Below, one piece after another: positions 30,905-42,840 of a stretch of 64,000 nucleotides of DNA (position 1 is its first letter; each line of letters starts with the position of its first letter). The notes under the pieces are model-generated. The model was not told the DNA's origin and did not search any database. It worked only from the letters and a program-made list of their open reading frames with translations. The position numbers were made by a program, and so were the translations under genes. The DNA comes from Pollenia angustigena (lineage: Eukaryota > Arthropoda > Insecta > Diptera > Polleniidae): contig OV884056.1 in NCBI GenBank assembly GCA_930367215.1, positions 281,338,067 to 281,402,066 on the forward strand. Direction: 5' to 3'.

Positions 30905-31154
30905 TGCCGTATTCTGTAATTCGCTTAGCTAAAGCTAAATCTCGATTGCTAAAATTCGTTAGAGAAAGCAAAATTCAACATTTTTAGCGATGACACTAAA
31001 AGCTAAAATTGCGGCAAATTAAGTTTGTATTGCATTGCCAAATTTATCAATGCACGATACTGACTTACAATTGTAGCCAAAAATTGCTAAATCAACGTTA
31101 TAGATTTTTAGCGATAGATTTTATATAGATTTTTAGCGAATTACGGAATACGGC
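30905..31154. mobile_element. 250-bp MITE with GCCGTATTCTGTAATTCGCT ends
   Basis: GCCGTATTCTGTAATTCGCT (30905) faces AGCGAATTACGGAATACGGC (31154), 19 of 20 matching. Repeated GCTAAAA / TTTTTAGC motifs follow from both ends. The ends resemble Harbinger-type MITEs of flies. No clear target duplication. Confidence 0.65.
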
Positions 31155-31559
31155 TGATGGAATTACACATCTCCAAAATCAGGTCAAGGATTACATGGGC
31201 AGGCAGCCTGACAGACGGACATCGTTAGATTGACTCAGAATGTGATTCGAAGTGGATCGGTATACTTAAAGGTTTAGGGCCAATATTTTTAGGTGTTACA
31301 AACAACAGCACAAATGCATAATATCCTCTCCACTATTGTGATGAGTGTATACAAAAATCATGAGATTATCCACCAGATACAAATAAAAAAAATTCATTCC
31401 AACAATATTTCTGTCTTTTATTATCATTTTAAGTTCTCTATTTGTTGTTATTAAAAACATTTGTGGACTTTAATGAAATAAAAAAAAAAAAACGTATACA
31501 TAAATATAAATATATCAATCTCTTTCCTTCATTAAACATTTTTTGGCCCAACAAACTTA
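31155..31559. repeat. Fragment of the long fly dispersed repeat
   Basis: GACTCAGAATGTGATTCG, TTAGGTGTTACAAACAACAG and CTCCACTATTGTGATGAG are inverted counterparts of the repeat at 37545-37935 and 56610-56800. Non-coding. Confidence 0.45.
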
Positions 31560-31922
31560 CCCTGCAAATAATAGGAACAGTCCAAACACGCGTGTAAAGA
31601 GTAGCCCACAAGGGACTAGGACTAGTCCAAAAGTAACCCAAACGAATGGAAAAAACATGGTCTATTTAACATTACGATGTCCTAGGGCAGGACCACATAG
31701 CCCAGCTTTGGATTACAAAGGAGTAGTCTTAAAATCACTTCATGGTATACTCAATAGGATTAGCTTAAAAACGAAAACATGTCGTTAAAACACGAAGACA
31801 TATCGTCTCACTATAAACACTTTTTAACAATGACATGGTCCATGCTTGCATTACATTGGACCAGTCCATGGAGTAGTCCATTTTATCAAAATGGATCAGG
31901 TAGACCAATATTATTTGCAGGG
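31560..31922 (+). mobile_element. CCCTGCAAATAATA MITE, copy 1, TA duplication
   Basis: CCCTGCAAATAATAGGA (31560) faces ACCAATATTATTTGCAGGG (31922); TA flanks both sides. 363 bp. Internal landmarks are GTAAAGAGTAGCCCACAAGG, CAAAAGTAACCCAAACG and TGCATTACATTGGACC. Other copies: 40831-41188 (inverted) and 47469-47842. Confidence 0.75.
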
Positions 31923-32104
31923 TAATGTCAGTGTATTTATGCAAAAAGAAATGATTCGATTTGCGTCGCATCGCATATCCTAGGCACCTTTGAAAAAAAT
32001 CAATATAAAGGCTGTTTAAATTTCAAGGTCCGATAGTGAATGGGGTTTTTCTGCATTTCATTTGATATTTCTCAATTTCAGACTAACCCAATTTGAACCA
32101 TATA

Positions 32105-32705
32105 TAAAGATACTCAATCGAGCGACGCGTTAAAGTTATTCAGGCTTATTATGAGAATGGGCGTTCAAATTAAAATGGATATCAATCAATTTTCGAAGAA
32201 AATCATCTTCAGTGATGAGGCACATTTTCACCTCAGTGGATTCTTAAATAAGCAGAATTGCCGCACTTGGGCGAATGATAATCCAAGAGTGATTGTCGAA
32301 AAACCAATCCACCCACAAAGAGTGTCTGTTGATGCGGTTGATGGGCTGGCGGCATCATCGGGCCGTATTCGTGACATGATAACGAACTTTTTATGGCCCG
32401 AATTGGAAGATATGGATGTGGACGATAAGTGGTTTCCACAGGACGGTGCCAATTGTCACACAGCTAACTAAACAATGGCTCCTTTGAGCGACAAATTCAA
32501 TGGTCGTGTTATCTCACGTGGTGGCGATACCAGTTGGCCGCCAAGATCATGTGATCTGCCACCGTTGGACTTCTTTCTTTGGGGTTATTTGAAAGAAGAG
32601 GTGCACGTCGATAAGCCAGCAACAATTTAAGAGCTTAAGTGTTAGACAATTCGGCACATTAACGGCATAGAACCTTAATTATGCCTCAGGTGTGCAGCCG
32701 ATGTC
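32105..32705 (+). pseudogene. DD41D mariner transposase relic, family A, second copy
   Basis: On plus: RRVKVIQAYYENGRS (N-terminal helix), then after a deletion FSKKIIFSDEAHFHLSGF with the first catalytic Asp, KQNCRTWANDNPRV, FLWPELEDMDVDDK, QDGANCHTAN, a stop, NGRVISRGGD, SWPPRSCDLPPLDFFLWGYL and KPATI before another stop. The QD-to-LD spacing is 41 residues. All three Asp survive, but stops at 32469 and later kill it. Flanking ends were not recognised on either side. Confidence 0.85.
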
Positions 32706-33674
32706 GCGGTGGCCATTTGGCCGAATTTTGTTCCATACATAATTATGTATATCAATTATAATTGAACCATACCAATATTATCATAATAAAAATAAATGAT
32801 AATAATTTCCTAAATAATTTCTGTTTTATTCAAAATCAACTTCGACCCATTTAACCACCTTTTTATATACAGCAATTTATCAAGAAATCCTCAGTTCAAA
32901 TAAAAAAGTTTCTTCTTTAATTAACAATTTTTTTAAAAATAACCATGTTTTTCTTGTTGTTTTTTTTTATAAAAATAAAATTCAACCAAAAGGAATTATT
33001 CCCCTCAATAATAAAATAATTTTTGTTTTTTAAATGAATTTATTTCAAACATGTATATATTAAGGAGTAAGTGTCTTATACCGAATAGCCGCATAAAGCC
33101 AAACATAATTATATGAAACAGCTAAATATAATTAAAACAAAATTTAAGAACATATTCATTTAACGGAAGCATGTATGTATGCTAGTCTTTTTTTCCAAAA
33201 CCTTTTTTTATTCAAGCCTTTTAAAGTTAAAGTTTTTTGAGATTTAAATCATTGTTTTTTTATTTGTTTGGTGCAACTTAAAAATATGCAGCATTTTGAA
33301 AATGAAGTTTAAAAACTGTTTGTTGCTTAAGTCTTTTGTAATTTTTTTTTTGTTGATTCAGCAAAGATTTTGTAAGTTTGTTTCTCAAGTCTTTTGTTTA
33401 TTTGCTAATTTGTGCCTAATACATTTATAAATAGCACTTTTTTTAATTTCATAACTTGGCCTTTTAAAAGGGATATAATATAGTTTTTTGTAAAATTGTT
33501 TAAAAATTTTGTATAATTTAAAAAAGAATAAAATTGTAATAGAGTTTAAACAACTAAATTTGTAATTGCTTGGAACTAGATTTGTATTAAAGATGTGCTT
33601 TTGGTTTTTGCTTCTGAAGACTGTTGTATTCTATTGTTGTTTGCTTTAAATATAAACGTTTTTAAACCCTTTAA
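32706..33674. other. AT-rich stretch, no gene recognised
   Basis: Very T-rich with short homopolymers. No exon or repeat border. Confidence 0.4.
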
Positions 33675-33785
33675 TGCCCATAAAAATAACTAATGAAAAT
33701 TTAATTTGATGAACTTAACCCTTATTAAAATATCAAAATTTGGATTAAAGACCATAAACAGTTCAACAAAAATAACCACATTACT
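33675..33785. repeat. Dispersed ~180-bp repeat, copy 3
   Basis: AATTTGATGAACTTAACC and AAAATTTGGATTAAAGACC match 1835-2015 and 14035-14195. The copy is cut at ACTAATTA by the CGATTAACC-armed element that follows. Confidence 0.55.
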
Positions 33786-35065
33786 AATTACTAATTACCC
33801 GGTTAACCGATTAATTACTACCCGATTAACTGATCGGTTAATTTAAAATTGCGTTTTTTCGATTAACGATTAAACTGGTTAGTTTCAGTCGATTAACCGA
33901 TTAACCGATATAACAAAATTTTTAATTTTTTGTAGTATTATAACAAATTTGTTTGTGTTTTTTATTATTTGTTTCGTCTCATATTCAAAAGGTATGTGTT
34001 CACAAAATATTTTTTCATATAATATATTTCCTTCTAGCAATACATTCCTAAGATACAGTACAAAAACAGAAACTAAGGGATTCGGAAATAGACTTTTTTG
34101 CAGAATGTGCGGTGCTGAGCTATGCCAGATGATGGCCTGACAACAGAAGAAACTCTCGATAGTAACCGAAACAATTAGAAGTGATCAAAATTTTAAAAAA
34201 TTAAAACAGTACTATAATGGCATAATGGAAGATTTTATATGTTTAGAGAAATCCAGGAAAAAGACTGAGAAATTAGATATTCTGTATTATGGATTGCTTT
34301 GGATTTCTCTAACATCTTCGATAAATGCAAGAATTTTTCTCCAAGTCAAGATTTAACAAATCTCAAGAAAATAATCGCTTAAATGCTAAACATTTAAACC
34401 AAATTATTTTTCGAACGTACGGGATCGCGAACTTACGATTTTTCCATATGTTATTTTATTATTATTTTCACCATGAATTTTCCCAAAAATATCTTAAAAT
34501 TTCCTTAACAAAAACCTAATACTCAATTTACAATTGATTGTAACGGATAGATTGTGAAGAAAAAGTCCAAACATAACATTTTTTTTTGCATGTAAAATAA
34601 TTATATAAAAATGTCTTTAGATGTAGCTTTAAAAATATAAAGTTTTCCAGTTTCCAGCCCAATTTCCTCAAGTAAAACAGCTAAAAAGCATTCTTTAACA
34701 ATAAATAAACAATGAAAGACGATGATTACCAACATTCTATTCTTTCATCCTGGTAGAACATTCTGTGGGAATGCCCATATGTATTAATTAGTATTGAATT
34801 TTCTTTGTTTGCTCATTTTAGTCCACGAATTGTTTTGTTTGTTATGTTATTGTTTTTTTTCACTAATAAACTCCAAATAATAAATAATTTTTGCATTTTT
34901 ATTTATTGAAATTACTTAATTTATAACAAAACTTTATTAATCGGTTAACCGATCAATAGCAATATTAGCCGATTATTAACCGATTAAACCAAAACCTCGG
35001 TTATTAATCGAGCGATTAGCCGATTAAAGCAAAAGCCCGATTAAATGAATACCCTACTAATTACC
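33786..35065. mobile_element. Element with arms of CGATTAACCG subrepeats
   Basis: 33793-33912 and 34938-35048 are built from short palindromic repeats of the form TAATCGGTTAACCGATTA, in both orientations. ACTAATTAC occurs on each flank (33785 and 35058 regions), a possible 8-bp duplication. Small open frames inside (33949-34140, 34325-34519) have no clear domain, although a decayed hAT transposase is possible. Confidence 0.5.
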
Positions 35066-35234
35066 TAATTTTATGTTTACTATTTAATGTAGCTCTGAAT
35101 ACGATACGGATATTTTAATTCACATAATTCATTAAAAATTAAGAAAATTGTTAAACTAAACTTTTATTTTGAGTTTCAAACACAACAACAGACTTTTTCT
35201 AAGTGTCCCACTTATAGTGTAAATAGCTGTATAT

Positions 35235-35731
35235 TAGGGTGGTTACAAGAAATCAGTGTTAGATTTTCCATTAGGGCAATCCTTTAATATGTGCCAATAA
35301 GATAGAAAATGCGATTGATAAAGTTTAAGCCTAATCGCATAACGTCAATACGTGCCTCATTGAGCATTAATTAAGGAAAAACAGCGATTTTTCACTAAAA
35401 CTCGTATTTCTTTGTCTTTATAACCGAAACAATTCATTCTAGAAACCTGAGTCGAGTCTAGTTTTATAGAAAATTGTACTCTTATTAATTTTGATCTAGA
35501 TAGTTTTGTTCCTTATACCAATAGATAAAGAGATATTTAGCATTAATTAAGGACACAGAAATACGAATTTTAGTTAAAAATCGCTGTTTTTCCCTAGTTT
35601 ATGGTTAATGAGACACGTGTAGGCGTTATCCGATTAGGCTTAAACTTTGTCTAGGCTATTGGCACATTTTAGAGGAGAGCCCCAAAAGATAGCCCCTAAA
35701 AAAATTTACCATATACCTTGTAACCACCCTA
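35235..35731. mobile_element. hAT-like foldback MITE with TAGGGTGGTTACAAG ends, duplication CTGTATAT
   Basis: TAGGGTGGTTACAAG (35235) and CTTGTAACCACCCTA (35731) are perfect inverses. CTGTATAT flanks both sides (35227-35234, 35732-35739), of nnnTAnnn form. Inverted similarity runs through most of its 497 bp, for example AGCATTAATTAAGGA on both sides and AAAAACAGCGATTTTTCACT against AGTTAAAAATCGCTGTTTTT. Non-coding. Related by ends to 4051-7480 and 44137-45067. Confidence 0.8.
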
Positions 35732-35739
35732 CTGTATAT

Positions 35740-36109
35740 ACTGTTTGGGTCCTTAGATAAGTATTTCTTTGCGTTATACATAGAATGACAAGCTTAACAT
35801 ACCCATATTCACCATTTGAGATATAAAAGGGAATAAAAAATTCTTTAAGTAATTTTAAGTTAATTAAGAAGCCATGTTAAATTCACTTGTTGTTTTTGTT
35901 CAAAAAAATCCTAATTATTGATCGCAGAAGTGTAAAATTTTGTCAAGACATGTTTTTTAATGTCATTCATAATAATTAGGGATGAGATTTTCATGCACTA
36001 AAAAATCGAAAATATGCACTAAAAATTCCAAAATATTCATTAAAAAAATAAAAAATATGCACAAAAAACTTAAACATTTTCAAAAAAAAGCGGGTTTTTT
36101 TAATTTTAT
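35740..36109. other. Spacer with ATGCACTAAAAA motifs
   Basis: 35994-36062 repeats ATGCACTAAAAA-like units four times beside the hAT transposase relic. These are probably its sub-terminal motifs. The rest is unremarkable. Confidence 0.4.
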
Positions 36110-36720
36110 TTAAAACGAAAAAAAAAAAAAAAAAAAAAAATCAAAAGTAAACCTGCTCGGACGCAAATTTGTAAATAATCTCTCAATGTTAACAGAAGTT
36201 ATAGGAGCATACTTGAAGGATGCCAATTCATTTAGAGAGTTTATATATTCTAATTTTCTAAGCATCGGTAGCAAAAAGTTCTTTAATAACATTCTTAAAT
36301 TGCTCAAAGTTTTTCGAACAGTATTCTACAGCATCTAGCCAGGTTCGCCATCTTGCTAAAACTGGCTGCGGTGGTAACGGCACCAAAGATACACTTCATT
36401 CAAAATTGCAACTCGAGAAGGAGCCTTTAAAAACATTTTTTCCCCGTATGAAACCAATAATCCATATTATCGAACTAGATTCTAATTTTCTCTGCAACAC
36501 AGTGTAATGTAATGTAACTGTTTTGGATAAATCATTTTAAGACCATTGGCAGCCATTGCCATGTAAGGTGCAGCATTGGTTAAAAACTCGATTTTGAATT
36601 TTTTGTTAGTTACGCCTTTTTTCATTTTAACTAACGATATGCGACATAAATATATAACAACATATTCCCATAATTTCTGGGATCTTCGCATAACCCATTT
36701 CAACATATAAACGGACACTT
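36110..36720 (-). pseudogene. hAT transposase relic (catalytic-core and C-terminal pieces)
   Basis: On minus, in several frames: KKFKIEFLTNAAPYMAMAA, then LKMIYPKQLHYITLCC (the block usually read DAAPYM...YPKLxHVTCLAH), RWRTWLDAVEYCSKNFEQF, and the dimerisation segment ELASFKYAPITSVNIERLF. Order and spacing fit a hAT transposase. The expected catalytic Asp before AAPYM is Asn here and the frame is broken in several places. Two open segments remain, 36482-36718 and 36110-36307, the latter entering a poly-A/T run. Confidence 0.75.
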
Positions 36721-37282
36721 GAACATCGTTACATCAACTTCGCTACTTATAAGGACCCACAATATATGGAGAGTTCAGAGCAGAACTGAACCGAACCAAA
36801 CAATAAAATATAATACATATGTATATGTTTTCAAAATCCAGCTCTGCAACGGACTTTTGCTATGTTCACATTTGCGTTTTTAAACGCGTTTAAGCACCTC
36901 GAACGTGATTAAGCGCTAAACTTCAAATTGACATGATTAATGCTTGGTTCACACTAAGGTTTTTAAATGTGTTTAAGCAAAATGTTGATTAAGTTAATTA
37001 AAGCCGTTCACATTACATTTGAGATGATTAAAATGACAGTTGATTAATCAATAAAACACAGCAAACAAATTTATATTTCTTTAAAGTATTAAACATTGAT
37101 ACAAATACTTTAAAAAAGTTATCAGAAGATTATTTTAAACATATTAATGATGAAATTGTGAAAATTGATGGATTATTCAAGGACGAAACAAAAACATTAA
37201 GATGAAGTTGTCTTCGGTTGTACACGTCAGAGGTAAGCTTATTGTGGCCGATGCTACATTAAACTCAGTTTGAGGTATGTTA
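36721..37282. other. AT-rich spacer
   Basis: Repeated TTCACATT and GATTAA motifs at 36870-37050 could be transposon termini. No gene. Confidence 0.3.
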
Positions 37283-38962
37283 AGGTAGTGCTGGGATACT
37301 ATCGATATTTTCTACTATCGATATTTATCTACAGTTCACATTTCACTATCGATATATCGATATTTCTATCGACTCAATGTTTGTACTTGTGCAGGAAAAC
37401 TTTAACTAGTTTTTTATCAGGCTACAGTTCGTTGTTTCTATCTCTTTATTGAACGTATGATACGTATGGAAAGAATAAGAACCTTTCTGAAGGAACCGAA
37501 GTAGCAGGGACTATAAGATATTCTATTGCAACTTTAAATAATTATACCCACACCGCAATAGTGGACAGGGTATTATGCATTTGTGCTGATGTGTGTAACA
37601 CCTTAAAATATTGGTCCGAGATCCACCTTAAAGTATACCGAAAGAAATTTAAAACATAGATTGGACCATATATGGACACAAAAGGTATGCATTTTTTAAA
37701 AGTAGAACCACGAGGGGTGATAGTGTCAATTTCTGCCTCTCAAACCGATTTTAATGAAATTTAAACCATCTATATTTTCAAAAATAAGACCACAAGGGTA
37801 GGTAGGGGGCAATTTCTGCCTCTCACAAACTTTCAAACCAATTTAAATGAAGTTTATAAACATAGATAAATCCAAATTTATATGGACACATAAGCATGAT
37901 GTGTTTTTAAATACTGTGGTGTAGGGTATCATATGGTCGGGCTTGAACGACTATACTTTCTCACTTGTTTTCTAAATTGGTTTGATACTCAACCCAAAAA
38001 GGTAATCAATCTAGCGGACTTATCCTCTAATGGTCGTTCATTGTTTTGTCCTTTGCTCGCAATTGCATTTGGATTTGCATTTTTTTTTTTCATTACAAAG
38101 TATTTCAGACGTTTCAGTCCCTATATAAACATGTGCAAATTTCAGTTCGTTGTTTTTATCACTTTATTGAATCTATGAGACGTATGTATATACGCACGTT
38201 ATTTTAGATGGCAGTTTTTTTTAACAATTGATAAGTACCTTTCTGAAGGAACCGAAGTAGGGACTATACGATATTCCATTGCAACTTTAAAAAATGTTCT
38301 AAATTCTAAACCCAAAAAGGTTATCAATCTAGCGGACTTTTCCTCTAATGGTCGTCATTGTTTTGTCCTATGCTTGCAATTGCTTTTTGATTTGTATATT
38401 TTTTTACAACATTACAAAAATATTTGACATTTCAGTCGCTATATAAACATGTAAAAATTTCGACTTAAAGGCCTTTAATTAGCAGTAAAAAGCACTGCTA
38501 ATCAATCCATACCACTTGCCATGCTTGTTGTTTGTATTCATTGCTGTAATTCAGCGCGAATTAATAATAGCAAGTAAAAATTTGCGGCAAAAAACTGTGT
38601 GTATACCTGCTGTTAGATGTCTTCATAGCCGTATTTTAAATAAAAAAAATATCGATATTTATATTTTCCCTATCGATATTTTCGATATTTTAAGACTATC
38701 GATAATATCGATAGTCTATCGATAGTTTCCCAGCACTACCTTCAATTAGCAGTAAAAGCACAGCTAAGCAATTCATACTACTTTCCATTCTTGTTGTTTG
38801 CATTCATTGTTGTAATTCAGCGCAAATTGATAATAGCAAGTAAAAATTTGCAGAAAAGACTGTGTTAGATGTCTTCATAGCTGTATTTTAAATAATAATA
38901 TTTTCGATATTTTAGGACTATCGATAATCTCGATAGTACTATCGATAGTTTCCCAGCATTAT
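37283..38962. mobile_element. hAT-like element with TATCGATA arrays and tandemly duplicated interior
   Basis: The left end AAGGTAGTGCTGGGATAC with ACTATCGATA repeats (37283) is inverted at 38742 (GATAGTTTCCCAGCACTACC) and again at 38962 (GATAGTTTCCCAGCATTA). Interior sequence is duplicated: AACCTTTCTGAAGGAACCG at 37471 and 38236; AATCTAGCGGACTT at 38008 and 38326; TTAGCAGTAAAA...TAGATGTCTTCATAGC at 38478-38640 and 38747-38885. The whole may be two or three tandem or overlapping copies. A further repeat is inserted at 37545-37935. Open frames inside have no domain. Confidence 0.55.
37545..37935. repeat. Long fly dispersed repeat
   Basis: ACACCGCAATAGTGGACAGG, TGTGCTGATGTGTGTAACACC, TCCACCTTAAAGTATACCGA, a repeated CAATTTCTGCCTCTCA unit, then GGTATCATATGGTCGGGCTT. 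Relatives are at 31190-31350, 56610-56800 and 57270-57300. Class unknown, non-coding. Confidence 0.55.
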
Positions 38963-40830
38963 GTTCAGAGGATTCTATGTAATTATTGTAAATAAAAAAG
39001 CATATTTTTTATTTAATTTTTTCTCGACGATTCTCTGCTCGCCAAAATTCGTATGGCAAATAGGTATATTTAAAAGAAGAAGCAGACGTAAAGCACACCC
39101 CCGAAGAATACTTTAAGCCTTAAACTGTAATAAATATACAGCCTATATGATTGAAAACTATGGTTTAAAATTTAATGAAGATTAATCCATACCAAGATCT
39201 AAAAAAACCACCAGTTACGAAAACGCCTCAATTTGCTTAAAATGTTAACGAATATTGATATTTTAGTGAAGTTTAATTTAATTTAGTTCTTTATGCCTAG
39301 AAATTATACCCCTAAATGGATCGGTCTATAATGAATTAAAGATCATACTTGTAGTTTACTCCGAAAAGTAACTCGCGTATAAAAAACATTAGTGTCTTAC
39401 GTTATGTTTGCACGACAACGTTGTTTCGAATTCGCTCTCTCATTCGTAATTCATAGCCCAATTATGATCCAAATAACATAACTCGTCATATTAAATATTG
39501 AGAGCGAATTATCTTATTTGTACGTAATTCAATTTGAATTATCATGCCATTTACAAACAAATCATTTCATCACTAATTTTTATAGAAGGCTGTAAAAAAA
39601 CAAAACAAAAAAGTGAAAAAAAAACATAAAATCAAGGCGAATTTATGTAATATGAATTTGCCTTGCATACAATTGAAAAAAGTTGAATTTTGTGAAATTT
39701 AAAACAACAAATCTGTGGCCGTATGGAAAAACTAGATGGCTCCATTTTTTAAAAACACGAGAAAAACACACTTAAAGTTTTAAACATATTTCGCTAGTTA
39801 TTTAATATGAATTAATGTTGTTAGGCATGCGCATTAAACAAACCATAATTTTATATAATGTAAGATTTCTGGTTCCATTAAACTAATTTTTGGACATTAA
39901 AACCGAAAATCAATGTCAGTTATCTTGTTTTTTCGAAAAATTGGAATTATCTAGTTTTTCAAAAAAAAAAACTTTTTTTTCAATTTATTTGAACATTTTA
40001 CGGAATTAAGGCAACTTAAGCAATGATTTGTAGAAAATCATTAACTATTTGACTCAGCACGTTAATTTACCCGTTTATTTCACAAAAAATGGAGTTACCC
40101 GGTTTATCCACCAAAAAATTTTTTTCTTGTATGCTTATATATCAAAAAGCTGGCATAATTTACGCTACTTCGTGAATTTCCCCCTTTCTTTCGTGGACAG
40201 ATCGCTCCTTTATTGCAACATAGTCATTTATATTAAAAAATCAAAAATTTTCAGTTACCAACGCAAAAGTGCTCCGTTAAAACATCTTTATATGTAAAAA
40301 AAATCAGTTTTATACATCAAATTGAACCAAAGTTACAAAAAAGTACCAAAAATTCACTCACAGGTTCTTATCCGCTTGAGTATGTTTATAGGTAAAATAT
40401 TAACTATAATTAAAGAAAGTACCAGTTGTATAACAAAAAGCTAAAGAAAGGAATTTAGTTTCCCGCCCCATTAAAGTATCAGAAATTGCAATTTTGTAGT
40501 GGGAGCCCAAAAATTTACGTACGAGTTTCGAAAAAGTAGGTGAGAAAAGAATGTGATTTTAACTTTATTTCTATGTTTATTGGTTTTAAAGATAGATGGG
40601 GCGACAAAAAGTTCCAAAATACAGGTTTCACCCGTTTACTCCCTAAAAGGGCCAATTTTTCAAAAAAATACCAGACACCTGTCCGCTTATCTTTCTAGAA
40701 TAACGATATTAAATTTTTTTTTATCTCTTTTAGTTCCGAATTTAGTCGTTGTTACCCTCTTAATCCCCTAAACATTCAAATATTTATTAATCCCGTCTGA
40801 ACGGATCAATTTGGGGAGAGACAAACCTCA
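38963..40830. other. AT-rich stretch with minor repeats
   Basis: No gene recognised. AAGGCGAATTT...AAATTTGCCTT-like palindrome at 39634-39664 is a tiny relative of the MITE at 9723. AAAGTACCAAAA-type sequence at 40340-40660 resembles 60990-61300. Open frames at 40049-40297 and 40553-40771 have no domain. Confidence 0.35.
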
Positions 40831-41188
40831 AGACCACCTGATCCATTTTGATGAAATGGACTACTCCATGGACTGGTCCGATGTAATGCAAGCATGAACC
40901 ATGTCGTTGTTAAAAAGTGCTTGTAGTGAGACGACATGTCTTCGTTTTTTAATGACGTGCTTTCGTTTTTAAACGACTTCAAAACTAATCCTCTTTAGTA
41001 TACCATGGAGTAGTTTTAAAACTACTCCTAAGTAGTCCAAAGGTGCGTTATATGGTCCTCCCCTAGGACATCGTAATGGTAAATAGACCATAGTTTTTCC
41101 ATACGTTTGGGTTACTTTTGGACTAGTCCTGGTCCCTTGTGGGCTACTCTTTACACGCGTGTTTAAACTGGTCCTATTATTTGCAGGG
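40831..41188 (-). mobile_element. CCCTGCAAATAATA MITE, copy 2 (inverted, one end lost)
   Basis: Ends TATTATTTGCAGGG at 41188 and reads inverted through CCCTTGTGGGCTACTC, GTTTGGGTTACTTTTGG and GGACTACTCCATGGACTGG. The other terminus is missing at about 40831, where the family's GGACCACCTGATCC block begins. Confidence 0.7.
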
Positions 41189-42164
41189 CATATGATTGCT
41201 TCGATATATTCTGTTTAAATTGATTATTTCAATCAAAATACTTAAAAAAATAACAATAAAAAGTTTTTCATTAAGGTTTTTTGTTTGCATATTCAGGATT
41301 TTTTTTTTGCATATTTTTAGTATATTTCTTCGTTTCTCATTAAGAATTTTAGTAGGAATAGATCTAAAATTTTTTTGAGCTTTTTTTTAACTTGCCCTTC
41401 TAGTGACATTAAAATTGTGTATAGAAATAAAATTATCTCATAATGTTGCAAAAATACAATAAAATTTTTACATGAAATATAAAACGAAGAGGCGTATTTA
41501 ATAAATTCATTTTAAAAGATTAAAAAAGGAGACTTTAAGTTGGGCTTTTTGTCATTTCTATTTACAGAAACTTGTAAGAAAATCTTAAACTTAATACAAG
41601 TTTGTCAAGTTCAAGTTCTTTGAAAAAAACAGAAAAAAAAATATTAAAACAAAAACGTTAAATGTAAAAATACTATTCATATGCAAAGTGCCGCTACAGA
41701 AATATAAAATGCTTAAAATATTCATATAGAATTACAACAAATAAAATATCATAATTTATCACATGAGTCAACATAAAAAGAAATAACAAAAATTAAAAAA
41801 CAAAGTTCCTCACAAAAAAAAAAAAATGAATCTATCTGATTCTTAGAGAAACAACTGCAAAATTAAGATATAGAAATCACCAAATAGTCTTGTTATAGCT
41901 AAAAAGAATTTTAATCTTCACATACACACACACACACACACGCATAAAAAGCATTGTACTAAAAACTCGCTAGATTATTGCTATTTAAATGAAACTTGTT
42001 TAATTGAAAATATTTAACAAAAATTTCAATGAGATCCAAACAAAGTAAGTGACAAATTACCAGGGGTGCGGCGAATATAGGCTAAGCGAATTTGAAAGCA
42101 AATAATCAAATAAAATGATTGCGAATGGAAATGCTTTCAATATGATTTAAATTCATATAGTCCA
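41189..42164. other. AT-rich stretch with CA microsatellite
   Basis: A (CA)n microsatellite lies at 41924-41941. No gene recognised. Confidence 0.4.
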
Positions 42165-42480
42165 AACAAGAGTTCGAAAATAAACATTATAAAGTGTACT
42201 TTAGTGTTCCGTACGGTATATATATAATGCAAATAGTATTTGCGTAGTAAATGCCCTAAAAAAACGTTTCTCTGTTTGTGATCTTCGCACAGAATAAAAA
42301 TAATGTACTAATCAAAACTCAACGTAAAGATTATAACGCTTCATTGCGTTCTGTTTTTCGTAAAAAGCCAAAAACTTCGTTGTGCTCGGTTCAGAACATT
42401 TATGTTCGTTCGTTGCAGTTGTGCTCAGCGCTATTTTGGCTGGTAAAGACAACAAAATATTGTTAACAAAAACAAAATAC
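42165..42480 (+). repeat. Dispersed AACAGAACGC-family repeat, copy 3
   Basis: Collinear with 7690-7990: GAGTTCGAAAATAAACATTA, TTTCTCTGTTTGTGATCTTC, ATTGCGTTCTGTTTTTCG, AAACTTCGTTGTGCTCGG, TTCGTTCGTTGCAG. Confidence 0.55.
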
Positions 42481-42840
42481 ATATCTGTGGCATTTTGACG
42501 AAACATCTTAAGTCAACTATAAAAAGTTAAAAACAATGGCTTGTATTCATAGTCGCACACTAAAGTCGACTCTTACTAAAGTTAATCTTTAAGTTAAAAG
42601 CTCTTACTATCTTTTTGGTATTCATAGTCAAAAAAATAGTATACTTTAAGTTGAGCTGGCTTTAAATGGGTGTCAACTCTTATTTGCTTAACTCTGGCAT
42701 ACAATTTCTATTTAAAAAATAAAAAGTGGCAGCTTCATCAGCTGCTTTTCTGTTGTTTACTTTTGTTGAAAAAAACAATAAAAAAAAAATAAAAATTTGT
42801 AAAACTTTTAGCGTCCATTAAATCAAAATTATTAAAAATA

